A program made the translations under genes and the position numbers. Source: UBA4416 sp040387555 (lineage in GTDB: Bacteria; Bacteroidota; Bacteroidia; B-17B0; Aurantibacillaceae). Taken from it: a stretch of DNA of 64,000 nucleotides. The stretch lies in contig JAZKDO010000005.1 in the NCBI GenBank assembly GCA_040387555.1, forward strand, positions 1 to 64,000. Direction: 5' to 3'. Position 1 is the stretch's first letter, and each line of letters opens with the position of its first letter. The notes beneath the pieces are model-generated. The model did not search any database. It had not been told where the DNA came from and saw only the letters and a program-made list of their open reading frames with translations. Positions 44,271 to 53,511 of this stretch are shown one piece after another.

Positions 44271-47200
44271 ATGAAGCGTATTCTTCCTTTATTTTTGCTT
44301 GTATTATCTATTAAAACGGCCTGCGCGCAATTTTATTATGGATCGCAACTTGAATTTGGCAAAAACAGGATGCAATACCAGTCATTTAACTGGACCTATT
44401 TTGATTTCGATCGTTTTAGGGTTTATTTGTATGAAGGAGGACAGGAAATTGCACGTTATGCGGCCACTTCAGTTGACAGGCAATTACCTATATTGGAAAA
44501 ACGACTGGATTATCAGTTAGACGATAAAGTTGATGTGATTGTTTATAATAATCAGAATGATTTCAAGCAAAGTAATATAGGTTTAGCGGGTGAAGAGAAT
44601 GGGAACATTGGCGGAGTAACCCGAATTATAGGCGATAAAATTTTCATTTATTTTACCGGCTCCCATGCTGATCTTGATAAACAAATTCGTGCGGCTTTGG
44701 CTGAACTGATGGTTGATCAGATGATGTATGGCGGAAGAACAAGAGATGTAGTAAGAAACTCTACGCTATTGACTTTGCCGGATTGGTTTAAGAATGGATT
44801 AATTGCATACATTTCTGAAGGTTGGAATTCTTCGATTGATAACCGGGTGATGGACGCAATACAGAATGATCGTTTTCTGAAATTCAATCAGCTAACCGGA
44901 AAAGAAGCAACTATGGCCGGGCACGCAATGTGGTATTATGTTGCAGAAGAATATGGGGAAGCAATTATCCCTAACCTCTTATACATGACCAAAGTGAGCC
45001 GCAATCCTAACAATGCATTTTTATATGTGTTGGGCTTGTCGGTGCAGAACATGACCAGCGAGTTCACAAACAAAATGGCAAAGCGTTATTTTGATTATAG
45101 AGATTCTACCCGTAAAAATCCTGTAACAGAATCTGTTCTGAAAAAACAAAAAAAAGCAAGGCATTATTACCAGTTAAAGGTAAATCCTGATGGCCAAAAA
45201 ATTAGTTATGCAACCAGTGAATTAGGACAGTATAAAGTATGGATCAATACCATTGGTGAAAAGAAAAGCAAGCGCCTGCTTAAATTGAATCCAAAGCTTG
45301 AGCGTATGGAAGACAATTCTTATCCCTTGATAGCCTGGCATCCGAACAACACTATTGTGTCTATGATTTATGAACGTAAAAACATTTTAAAACATCATAC
45401 TTATGATACCGAAACAAAAGAAACCAATAAAAGGAATGTTACAGGCTTTGAAAAAGTAAACAGCTATGCATTTTCTCACGATGGTAAACGGATTGTGATG
45501 AGTGCGGTGAAAAAAGGAAAAGGTCAATCCGATATTTTTATTTTTACATTAAATTCAGGCGGAATAGAGCAGATTACGAACGATTCATGGGATGACAACA
45601 ATCCTGTGTTTGTAGATAATTCAAAAGGAATTCTTTTTGAATCGAACCGAACACATGATACGATCAAAGCAAACGAGGACGCAAAAATGTACTTGAAGTT
45701 TTCGAAAAATAACGATGTCTTTTATTACAATGTCGCAACTAAATCAAATCTATTATACCGTGTAACAAACACACCTGATGTAAATGAAACCATCCCGCAG
45801 GAATACAATAAGGGTGTAATTTCCTTTTTAAGCGAAGCTAATGGTGTATATAATCGTTACGTTGGCGTATTGGATAGTTCGATTGCCTTTGTGGATACAA
45901 CAGAGCATTACCGGTATTTCTATAATTCAAAGCCTATTACCAATTATCAAAAAAATATTCAGGAACATCATATTAATGCACGATTTACTAAATACGCGGA
46001 GATCATTATTGATAATTTCAAAGAGAAATTGATTGTGTCTCCGTTGATACCATCAGGTGATCTTAAACCTGTGACTTTAAATAAAACATGGTTTAAATCT
46101 TCTCCACGAACAAACTTATCAGATCCTGATAGGATCATTATCACAAATCCTATTCGCAAAGATGAAGATTTGGGGCCAAAGAAAACAGATACAACAACTA
46201 AGAAAAACGAAGGAATAGATTTTGAAAATTATGATCTGAAAGGGGAACCTAAAATTTCTCCTGCACCAAATAGTAATGATCCGGATAAAAAATCTTCAAA
46301 CGAAAATTCAAATTCTCTGAGCACAAAAAGTCCTCAGGACTCAGCAGCCAAACCATCTACTGAATTACGTTTTCCGATACAACAAAATTATTACACGAGT
46401 TTTAAAACTGACCAGGTTGTGTCCCAATTGGATAATTCCTTCCTTTCAACGAGTTATCAGCGTTTTGCAGGTGGCGGAAGTCCGGTTTACCTGAATCCGG
46501 GATTAAATGTATTATTCAAAATAGGCTTAAGTGATTTGTTTGAAGATAAACGGATCGTTGCAGGTTTCCGTATTGCTGGAACGTTAGACAATGAGTATTT
46601 GTTGAGTTGGGAAAATCGCATTAAAAAAGTAGACAGGCAATTGGTTCTTCACCGTCAATCTTTCTTAAAGGTAAATGGAGGGCAGGGAGTTACTAAAATA
46701 CAAACTCATGATGGCCGTTATTCCTGGAAAATTCCTTTCAGTGAAGTGTCTGCAACGAGACTTTCAGTGATGTATCGTAACGATCGGATGGTTTTTGCCT
46801 CTGTGAGCGATGAGAGTTTGCCGAAACCACACGTGTATGATAATTATGGCGGATTGAAAGCCGAATATATATTTGATAACACCCGTAAAAGAGGGTTGAA
46901 TTTATTTAATGGTACACGTTTTAAAATGTGGACAGAATACTGGAGGTTAATTAAGGAAGAGCAACATGATTTGTTTACGTTTGGTTTTGACTGGCGTAAT
47001 TATAAAAAAATACACAGAGACCTTATTTGGGCGAATCGTTTTGCCGGCGCTACCTCATGGGGCACAGACCGTTTAATTTATTATATGGGTGGAGTGGACA
47101 ATTGGTTAAATCCACAATTTGATAAAACCATCAATATTGTGAATCAGGAGCAATACCAATTTCAGACTCTTGCTACCAATATGCGTGGCTTTAAACAAAA

Positions 47201-47573
47201 TATACGCAATGGAAATAATTTTGTAGTGTGGAACAGTGAGGTTCGCTGGCCAATATTTAAATATTTAATTAACAGACCAATTCGTTCTGATTTTGTTCAG
47301 AATTTCCAGATCATTGGTTTTGGAGATATAGGAATGGCCTGGTATGATAAGAATCCTTATAGCGAAGAAAATGTACTGAATAAAAATATATATGTTGGAA
47401 ACCCTGTGACATTAACTATCTATAACCAAAAAGAACCAATTGTTGGAGGTTATGGCTTTGGATTACGCTCCCGTTTATTAGGATATTTTATTCGTGTGGA
47501 TTTTGCCTGGGGTGTAGATGATAGAAAAGTTCAAAAAGGAATGACTTATTTATCGTTGACTACAGATTTTTAA
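44271..47573 (+). CDS. Peptidase-MA-like, TolB-propeller and outer membrane barrel fusion protein
   Basis: An 1100-residue exported protein. After a signal peptide (ending TACAQ, about residue 20), residues about 40-280 resemble the peptidase MA/M1-like fold, but the expected HExxH reads AELMV (near 144-148), so both zinc His are gone and it is probably not a protease. Residues about 290-600 form a TolB-like beta-propeller (YAFSHDGKRIVMSAVKKGKGQSDIF in pieces, WDDNNPVFVDNSKGILFESNR). A Ser/Asn/Lys-rich linker (about 650-705) leads to a C-terminal region of about 380 residues with barrel-like strands ending in YLSLTTDF. The start ATG at 44271 is preferred to a TTG at 44262. Periplasm-to-outer-membrane scaffolding is a guess; no named family. 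Confidence 0.78.
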   Translation: MKRILPLFLLVLSIKTACAQFYYGSQLEFGKNRMQYQSFNWTYFDFDRFRVYLYEGGQEIARYAATSVDRQLPILEKRLDYQLDDKVDVIVYNNQNDFKQSNIGLAGEENGNIGGVTRIIGDKIFIYFTGSHADLDKQIRAALAELMVDQMMYGGRTRDVVRNSTLLTLPDWFKNGLIAYISEGWNSSIDNRVMDAIQNDRFLKFNQLTGKEATMAGHAMWYYVAEEYGEAIIPNLLYMTKVSRNPNNAFLYVLGLSVQNMTSEFTNKMAKRYFDYRDSTRKNPVTESVLKKQKKARHYYQLKVNPDGQKISYATSELGQYKVWINTIGEKKSKRLLKLNPKLERMEDNSYPLIAWHPNNTIVSMIYERKNILKHHTYDTETKETNKRNVTGFEKVNSYAFSHDGKRIVMSAVKKGKGQSDIFIFTLNSGGIEQITNDSWDDNNPVFVDNSKGILFESNRTHDTIKANEDAKMYLKFSKNNDVFYYNVATKSNLLYRVTNTPDVNETIPQEYNKGVISFLSEANGVYNRYVGVLDSSIAFVDTTEHYRYFYNSKPITNYQKNIQEHHINARFTKYAEIIIDNFKEKLIVSPLIPSGDLKPVTLNKTWFKSSPRTNLSDPDRIIITNPIRKDEDLGPKKTDTTTKKNEGIDFENYDLKGEPKISPAPNSNDPDKKSSNENSNSLSTKSPQDSAAKPSTELRFPIQQNYYTSFKTDQVVSQLDNSFLSTSYQRFAGGGSPVYLNPGLNVLFKIGLSDLFEDKRIVAGFRIAGTLDNEYLLSWENRIKKVDRQLVLHRQSFLKVNGGQGVTKIQTHDGRYSWKIPFSEVSATRLSVMYRNDRMVFASVSDESLPKPHVYDNYGGLKAEYIFDNTRKRGLNLFNGTRFKMWTEYWRLIKEEQHDLFTFGFDWRNYKKIHRDLIWANRFAGATSWGTDRLIYYMGGVDNWLNPQFDKTINIVNQEQYQFQTLATNMRGFKQNIRNGNNFVVWNSEVRWPIFKYLINRPIRSDFVQNFQIIGFGDIGMAWYDKNPYSEENVLNKNIYVGNPVTLTIYNQKEPIVGGYGFGLRSRLLGYFIRVDFAWGVDDRKVQKGMTYLSLTTDF

Positions 47574-47578
47574 AAGGT

Positions 47579-47965
47579 ATGCAAAACAGAAAACCAATGA
47601 CGCTGAGTATTCTTTTTATTTTATTAGCCGTTGGATTGGCGGCAGGATTTTTAAGTGGAATGGTTGGAATAGGTGGAGGAATTATTATTGTTCCCGTTCT
47701 GGTTTATTTTTTAGGATTCTCCCAGCATCAGGCTCAGGGAACTACCTTATTCATGTTTTTATTGCCTATAGGAATTCTGGGAGTAATGAATTACCACAAG
47801 CAAGGCTACGTAGATTTTAAAACGGGTTTAATCATTTGTTCCACCTTTGTATTTGGAAGTTATTTCGGCAGTAAATTATCTATTTCGCTAGATCAGAAAA
47901 CGATTAAACAGATTTTTGGCGCTATTATTATAATTTTAGGAGCGAAAATGTTATTCTGGAAATAG
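47579..47965 (+). CDS. Half-length TauE/SafE-like membrane protein
   Basis: A 128-residue membrane protein with about four hydrophobic segments. The block GFLSGMVGIGGGIIIVPVL in its first helix is the signature of the TauE/SafE (sulfite exporter, DUF81) family, and HQAQGTTLFMFLLP follows as expected. Full-length members have two such halves (about 250 residues), so this is a single half that would need to dimerise, or a truncated version. The frame is intact and has its own ATG 6 bases after the preceding stop. It converges with the UPF0316 gene, 3 bases apart. Confidence 0.85.
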   Translation: MQNRKPMTLSILFILLAVGLAAGFLSGMVGIGGGIIIVPVLVYFLGFSQHQAQGTTLFMFLLPIGILGVMNYHKQGYVDFKTGLIICSTFVFGSYFGSKLSISLDQKTIKQIFGAIIIILGAKMLFWK

Positions 47966-47968
47966 ATT

Positions 47969-48544
47969 TTATTTCGCTGCGCTAATAGAAAACAGTCTGC
48001 CGATTGCAGATGTTTCACCTTTGTCTGTAAAAACACCACGCTCCGAACCTTTCACATCCTCAATAGAGTAAAATGCTTTAGGTGCATACATCTGTATCAA
48101 ATGAATAACACCGGCCTTATTGGTTCTTTTCACAATCGTAAATATTAATTTAACGGGTCCGATGGCGCCATGACCATCTACGATAGTAATTCCCTGGTTT
48201 CTTTTTTTCAAAATATCAATAAGTGGCCCGATATCTTCCGCAGTAATGATTCTGATAATCTGTGTTCCTATCGCTAAGCGCTCTTCGATATACATGCCTA
48301 AATAGGTTCCTGCACTAAATCCTGCTGCCCATGCAATAAAACAAGCAATATTGTCAAGGTGGCTGAATACCTGACGCATGGCCACTAACCAGATCAGTAC
48401 TTCAAAGAAACCTAGAACGGGAACAATTTTCTTTAATCCTTTTGAAATGAAAATGTGTCGCAGAGTTGCCATGGTCACATCTCCCAACCGGGAAATGAAA
48501 ATAAGAAGAGGTAATATAATCCAGCTAAAATAATCGAATGGCAT
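47969..48544 (-). CDS. DUF2179 / DUF5698 membrane protein (UPF0316 family)
   Basis: A 191-residue protein with three membrane helices in the first 95 residues (FSWIILPLLIFISRLGDVTM, VPVLGFFEVLIWLVAMRQVF, IACFIAWAAGFSAGTYLGMY) followed by a soluble DUF2179 domain (about 105-180, with GITIVDGHGAIGPVKLIFTIVKR). This matches UPF0316-type proteins, related to the YitT group. The function is unknown; the soluble domain may bind a small ligand. It is divergent from the AsmA-type gene across a region with a perfect 14-bp palindrome. Confidence 0.85.
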   Translation of the reverse strand: MPFDYFSWIILPLLIFISRLGDVTMATLRHIFISKGLKKIVPVLGFFEVLIWLVAMRQVFSHLDNIACFIAWAAGFSAGTYLGMYIEERLAIGTQIIRIITAEDIGPLIDILKKRNQGITIVDGHGAIGPVKLIFTIVKRTNKAGVIHLIQMYAPKAFYSIEDVKGSERGVFTDKGETSAIGRLFSISAAK

Positions 48545-48622
48545 CTTGAGATTTATTGCTTCATAAAGTTACTTGTACTTTATTCGAAAATCTACGTTAT
48601 GCCTTTTAATTATGAATAATCT

Positions 48623-48636
48623 ATTGTTTAAACAAT
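48623..48636. promoter_or_regulatory. 14-bp perfect palindrome between divergent genes
   Basis: ATTGTTTAAACAAT, a perfect palindrome in the 137-230-base region between the divergent UPF0316 and AsmA-type genes. A candidate operator; no regulator is encoded nearby. Confidence 0.4.
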
Positions 48637-48774
48637 GGTTTTTTTTAGCGAAAATTAACGGTCAATAAAGCAGAACTTTAAATCATCGAAACACTGGATC
48701 AACATACTTCAACACCAAGTATCAAAAACAAAAAAAGTTGGTGGCGTTTTTTTAAGCGTTTATTTCTAACGGTT

Positions 48775-51300
48775 GTGTTTTCTATTGTGGGCGTGATAGC
48801 TGTAAGCGTTTCGCTGGTATTTATTTATGAGGAGGAGGTGGTTAATCTGATTATTACTGAATTAAACAAGCACCTAAAAACTGAAGTGCGAATAGATCCT
48901 AAAAACATTAATTTAACCATCATTCAATCGTTCCCGGATTGTGCCATAGAATTTAAGGATCTTACGGCGATGGATTCAAAAGAGTTTGAATCTAAAGACA
49001 CGTTGTTATATGCAAAACGCTTATCTCTGGCATTTAATATCAAGGATCTATTCAATAAAAATTACACGGTAAAAAAAATTGAGCTGGATCAGGCACGTTG
49101 TTATTTAAAAGTGAATAATAAAGGAAATGCTAATTACTTAGTGTGGATATCTGAAAAAGAAGAAACATCAAATGATAGTTTAAAATTTGCGTTAGAAAAA
49201 ATACGCCTCACAAATATAGATCTGATTTATAAAGACAGTAAGCATAAAATCAAACTTAACACATCTATTAAGGAACTGAATTTTAGAGGAAAGTTTAATG
49301 AAAATAATTATACACTGAAATCTGACGGAAATGCGTTTGTTAATCTATTTCAGGCTGATAAGGTGAAATACCTGAAGGATAAAAATTTAAATTTCGACAT
49401 TGAAATTGAAGCTACAGGATCAACGTATAATATCAGGAAATCAGAAACTTTTATAAATGCTACTCACATTGTAAGCAATGGAAACTTTATAGTCAAGGAT
49501 AGCTTACAATCATTAGATATAAATTTTAATGGGAAAAATCTGGATATATCCACTACACTTTCCTTGCTCCCGGAACAATTTAAAAATAAAATTACGGATT
49601 ACGAGAGTGACGGGGAGTTTTATGCGTCTGGTGAGTGCCACTATATAAATGGGAAACCTTTTATTTTAAAGTCTGATTTTGGAATCAAACATGCGAGTAT
49701 TTCTTATAAACAAACAAATACCACCCTTAAAAATGTAAACCTTTCAGGAAGTATTGAACTGAGAGAAAAATACAGCGCATTAAAATTATTAAATATTTCT
49801 GCTGAACTAAACAGCAATACTTTTGCAGGAGATGTAGAAATTTCAAATTTTGAAGATCCTTATTTGAAAATGAAATTTGACGCGAATACCAATCTGGAAG
49901 AATTGTTGGCATTTTATCCGATTGATACCTTGCAGGAAGTGTCAGGAAGTATAAAAGTAACGGCGGAGATAGAAGGATTGATCTCTGAGATGCGCTCAAA
50001 TGCTTATAGTCCATCCATAAAGGCAAAAGGTAAAGCGGTGGTTGCTAATTTGAAAGCTAAATTTAAGCAATCTGACAAGCAGCTTAATATTCCCGAAGGA
50101 GAACTGCAATTAAACAACAGGCATTTGAATGTGTTTGGACTCAAAGTCATCAAAGGAAAATCGGACGTCACTTTAGTGGGAGAGATGCCAAATTTTTTGA
50201 GTTATTTATTTGATGCGACTGTTCCTTTAACCATTGTAGCAAAAGTAACGAGTGACAATATTGAACTGGAAGATTTTTTGTTTGGTGCAGGTCAGTCCAG
50301 TGAAACTTCCTCTATTAAAATTTCAGAAAAGCTTGATTTTAATATCTCTGTGGATGTAAAACATTTAAGCTTTTCAAAATTTACGGCGGATAACATACAA
50401 GGAATTATGTTACTCAAAAATCAGAAAATCGCCCTCAAGGGTTTAACATTAAATGTAACAGACGGACAGCTAATGGTCAATGCATTTGCTGATGCCAGTG
50501 GAGATATTATTAGAGTATCTGCAGATTGCGACTTAAAAAAGCTCAACATTCAGAAGCTTTTTACTCAATTAAATAATTTTGGGCAAACCACTATTCAGGA
50601 TAACAATTTAAAAGGTTATGCTACAGCATCAATTGACTTTACTGGAAACTGGGACAGAAAATTAAACGCAGATCTAAACAGCATAAATTTAACCAGCAGT
50701 GTTTTAATTGAAAGAGGGGAGTTAATAGGTTTTAAACCATTGGAGAGTCTGGCAAAATTTATTGATGTAAATGAGTTGAGGCATATTAAATTTTCAACTC
50801 TGCAAAGTGCGGTGGAAATTAAAAACCGCATAATCACTATTCCAAAAACTTCCATCAAGTCCAATGCGCTTAATCTGGAGCTTTGGGGCAAACATGATTT
50901 CGAAAATGTGATTGATTATCACATCCAGTTATTAATAAGTGAGTTATTAGCGAAAAAGCCACGATCAAATAAGAACTTTGACGAAGAGCTGTCCTTGATT
51001 GAAAATGATCCGGAGAACAGGCGGTCTGTATTTATATTAATGACCGGGCCAATTGATAATCCAAGTATTAAGTATGACCGAAAAGGTGCTAAAGAAAAAA
51101 TAAAACAAGACATTCAACAGGAAAAACAAAATCTAAAACAAATACTGAGAGAAGAATTTGGGTTTTTTAAAAAAGACAGTGTTAAAACAAAAGAAATACC
51201 AAAGTCGAATCAAAATTTCCAGATAGAAAGTGGAAACGAACCAAGGAAAAACAATAAACCGCTTCAGCCTAAGAAAAAAGAAGAGGATGATGACTTTTAA
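48775..51300 (+). CDS. AsmA-family outer membrane biogenesis protein
   Basis: A large single-pass protein of the AsmA/TamB-like superfamily, thought to help move lipids or assemble the outer membrane. The helix VFSIVGVIAVSVSLVFIY is followed by AsmA-type repeats (YAKRLSLAFNIKDLFNKNYTVKKIEL in pieces) and a C-terminal AsmA domain (about 560-760, with SLNSINLTSSVLIERGELIGF). The tail is Lys/Glu-rich. The coordinate given starts at a GTG (841 residues), but the frame is open upstream to 48682 and encodes IKNKKSWWRFFKRLFLTV, the basic flank such a helix needs. No ATG, GTG or TTG starts that extension; ATC 48682, ATC 48685 or CTG 48694 are the only candidates. Confidence 0.85.
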   Translation: MFSIVGVIAVSVSLVFIYEEEVVNLIITELNKHLKTEVRIDPKNINLTIIQSFPDCAIEFKDLTAMDSKEFESKDTLLYAKRLSLAFNIKDLFNKNYTVKKIELDQARCYLKVNNKGNANYLVWISEKEETSNDSLKFALEKIRLTNIDLIYKDSKHKIKLNTSIKELNFRGKFNENNYTLKSDGNAFVNLFQADKVKYLKDKNLNFDIEIEATGSTYNIRKSETFINATHIVSNGNFIVKDSLQSLDINFNGKNLDISTTLSLLPEQFKNKITDYESDGEFYASGECHYINGKPFILKSDFGIKHASISYKQTNTTLKNVNLSGSIELREKYSALKLLNISAELNSNTFAGDVEISNFEDPYLKMKFDANTNLEELLAFYPIDTLQEVSGSIKVTAEIEGLISEMRSNAYSPSIKAKGKAVVANLKAKFKQSDKQLNIPEGELQLNNRHLNVFGLKVIKGKSDVTLVGEMPNFLSYLFDATVPLTIVAKVTSDNIELEDFLFGAGQSSETSSIKISEKLDFNISVDVKHLSFSKFTADNIQGIMLLKNQKIALKGLTLNVTDGQLMVNAFADASGDIIRVSADCDLKKLNIQKLFTQLNNFGQTTIQDNNLKGYATASIDFTGNWDRKLNADLNSINLTSSVLIERGELIGFKPLESLAKFIDVNELRHIKFSTLQSAVEIKNRIITIPKTSIKSNALNLELWGKHDFENVIDYHIQLLISELLAKKPRSNKNFDEELSLIENDPENRRSVFILMTGPIDNPSIKYDRKGAKEKIKQDIQQEKQNLKQILREEFGFFKKDSVKTKEIPKSNQNFQIESGNEPRKNNKPLQPKKKEEDDDF

Positions 51301-51430
51301 CCTATTACAGTTAAATAAAGAAATCTTTTTTTTGGTATAAAGATAGCCGTTGAAAAGGCTAAAAGCATGAAAATATATTAGCGTACCTATTCAATAATTA
51401 TTAAATTTATTGAGACAATAATCTTTATAT

Positions 51431-52363
51431 ATGCATAATTATTCAATAGCAATTCACGGAGGAGCCGGTACGATTCTACAAAGTTCAATGACCTCGGAAA
51501 AAGAATTAGCTTATAAAAATGGTTTAACAGATGCGATTGAAGCTGGTGAAAGTATTTTAAAAAATGGTGGATGTTCGTTCGACGCAGTTGAATCTGCTAT
51601 CATTCAACTTGAAAACAATCCTTTATTTAACGCTGGAAAAGGAGCGGTATTTACTCATGAAGGATTTCATGAAATGGATGCGTCTATAATGAATGGGATG
51701 GATTTAATGGCTGGAGCAGTTGCTGGAGTGCAGCATATTAAAAATCCAATTTCTTTGGCACGAGCAGTAATGGAGCAGTCAGAGCATGTTCTTCTCACAG
51801 GAAACGGTGCAATTGAATTTGCTAAAAAAGTAAATGCTAAATTCGAAAACGACGAATACTTTTTTGTTCAGTTAAGATACGACCAGTTGCAGGAAGCCAG
51901 GAAATCTAATACGATGGTATTGGATCATACAGATGAAAATAAAGAAAAAAAATTTGGTACAGTAGGTTGTGTAGCACTTGATCAAAAAGGAAATCTGGCA
52001 GCTGGCACTTCTACAGGCGGTATGACCAATAAAAAATATGGTAGGGTAGGTGATAGTTCAATTATTGGTTCAGGAACCTATGCTAATAATAAAACCTGCG
52101 CGATTTCCTGCACGGGACATGGAGAATTATTTATTCGTTCAGTAGTGGCTTATGATATTTCCTGTTTAATGGAATATAAAAATCTATCTCTCAAAGAAGC
52201 CTGCAAGATAGTTGTTATGGATAAACTGGTTAAGATAAAAGGGGAAGGCGGATTAATTGCATTAGATTCAATGGGAAATGTGGAATTACCTTTTAACTCT
52301 GATGGAATGTACCGCGCTTCTAAAAAGCAATATGAGGAAATATTTGTGGGAATTTATAAATAG
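51431..52363 (+). CDS. iaaA: Isoaspartyl peptidase / L-asparaginase (plant type)
   Basis: An Ntn-hydrolase that cleaves beta-aspartyl dipeptides and asparagine. The precursor of 310 residues is expected to self-cleave before Thr177 in KKFGTVGCVALD, the new N-terminal nucleophile. Flanking blocks IAIHGGAGT (7-14), NAGKGAVFT and RVGDSSIIGSGTYANN are typical. In this place it most likely hydrolyses beta-Asp-Arg, the product of cyanophycinase, encoded by the convergent neighbour 12 bases away. It is named iaaA by motif; general asparagine salvage is the alternative. Confidence 0.92.
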   Translation: MHNYSIAIHGGAGTILQSSMTSEKELAYKNGLTDAIEAGESILKNGGCSFDAVESAIIQLENNPLFNAGKGAVFTHEGFHEMDASIMNGMDLMAGAVAGVQHIKNPISLARAVMEQSEHVLLTGNGAIEFAKKVNAKFENDEYFFVQLRYDQLQEARKSNTMVLDHTDENKEKKFGTVGCVALDQKGNLAAGTSTGGMTNKKYGRVGDSSIIGSGTYANNKTCAISCTGHGELFIRSVVAYDISCLMEYKNLSLKEACKIVVMDKLVKIKGEGGLIALDSMGNVELPFNSDGMYRASKKQYEEIFVGIYK

Positions 52364-52375
52364 TTAGAAGAACTT

Positions 52376-53281
52376 TTAATCTCCTTTTATATCTTCCAGA
52401 TCTATTTCAGCGGGATTAGGAGCTTTTACCGAACGTAATGTTAGATATTTTGTTCTTAAGTCAAAAATGTCTCCGTAGGCCATGACATGAACGGTTAAAT
52501 TATCAATAGAAACCGGTTCACCCATACCAACGCTGGTAATATTAGTGTGACGCATATGTGTAGCGTCAACCAGAATAATAAGCCCCGAACCAATGGCTTC
52601 CATGTTTCTTCCTTCAGTTATTAATAAGCCTGTATCTTCTCCTAAGCCAATTCCTAAATTTATTGGATTACTTGCGCAGGCATACATTAATCGGCCAATT
52701 CGTCCACGTTGCACAAAATGTGTATCAATAATTACATTATTAATAAAGCCTAAGCCTCCGGTAATTTTCACTTCTCCTTTTAATAACGCTTCGGAGCTAC
52801 TTCCCTGATAAATCATGTTATTAGAACTTGCAGCAGCACCGGCAGATGTTCCTGAAATAATAAAGTTTTCGTTTTCGTAGCGATCCAGCAATAAATGATG
52901 GAAAGCAGTTCCTCCAAAAATAGAAGATAATCGTAATTGATCACCGCCTGAAAACATTACCACATCAGCAGCTCTAAGACGTTCAATGTTTTTTGGATCA
53001 TTGGCTTCTTCTCTTGTACGAATATCCAGTACTGCAGTATTGTTTACATTCAGGTGTTTAAATGCTTCAATGTATTCTGCACCAACCTCCACAGGGATAC
53101 TGCTGGCTGTTGTAATGATTTCTATGCGCGATGAAATACCTTTATCGGATTCATCAATCATCCGTTTTAATATTCCTTTTTCAAAAAACTTCAAATTATT
53201 CGGTAATTTTTCCGGATTCAAAGAAAAACTGCCCTTATCAATTGAGCCTCCAATAACAATTAATTTACCTTTTGGTGCCAT
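52376..53281 (-). CDS. cphB: Cyanophycinase
   Basis: A serine exopeptidase of family S51 that degrades cyanophycin (multi-L-arginyl-poly-L-aspartate) to beta-Asp-Arg. The 301 residues show GKLIVIGGSIDKG at the start, FSGGDQLRLSSIFGGT, and the nucleophile Ser146 in SGTSAGAAASSNNMI; RGRIGRL and GLGEDTGLLI follow, as in CphB. Intracellular form: no signal peptide is seen. It is divergent from the synthetase gene, sharing a 230-base control region, and convergent with the isoaspartyl peptidase gene. Confidence 0.93.
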   Translation of the reverse strand: MAPKGKLIVIGGSIDKGSFSLNPEKLPNNLKFFEKGILKRMIDESDKGISSRIEIITTASSIPVEVGAEYIEAFKHLNVNNTAVLDIRTREEANDPKNIERLRAADVVMFSGGDQLRLSSIFGGTAFHHLLLDRYENENFIISGTSAGAAASSNNMIYQGSSSEALLKGEVKITGGLGFINNVIIDTHFVQRGRIGRLMYACASNPINLGIGLGEDTGLLITEGRNMEAIGSGLIILVDATHMRHTNITSVGMGEPVSIDNLTVHVMAYGDIFDLRTKYLTLRSVKAPNPAEIDLEDIKGD

Positions 53282-53511
53282 AGAAATTAAATTTAGTGTA
53301 AAACTATCGTAAAAACAACTAAAAGCAAGATAAATTAGATAAAAGATGCGATCATTATTTTAAACATTAAATTGTTTATATAAAAAACATAGCCTACATT
53401 TAAAAAAAAGAGGAGTCAAATTGCTTTTATATAAGACCAAAACAAATATTTGTTGGTATTATGCAAACCTTTTAAGCGTAAAGGGTAACAAAATTAAATA
53501 AGAATTGCACT

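Noticed and set aside
51349..51361. AGCC...GGCT hairpin after the AsmA-type gene
   Set aside because: The stem is only four to five pairs and lacks a T-tail.
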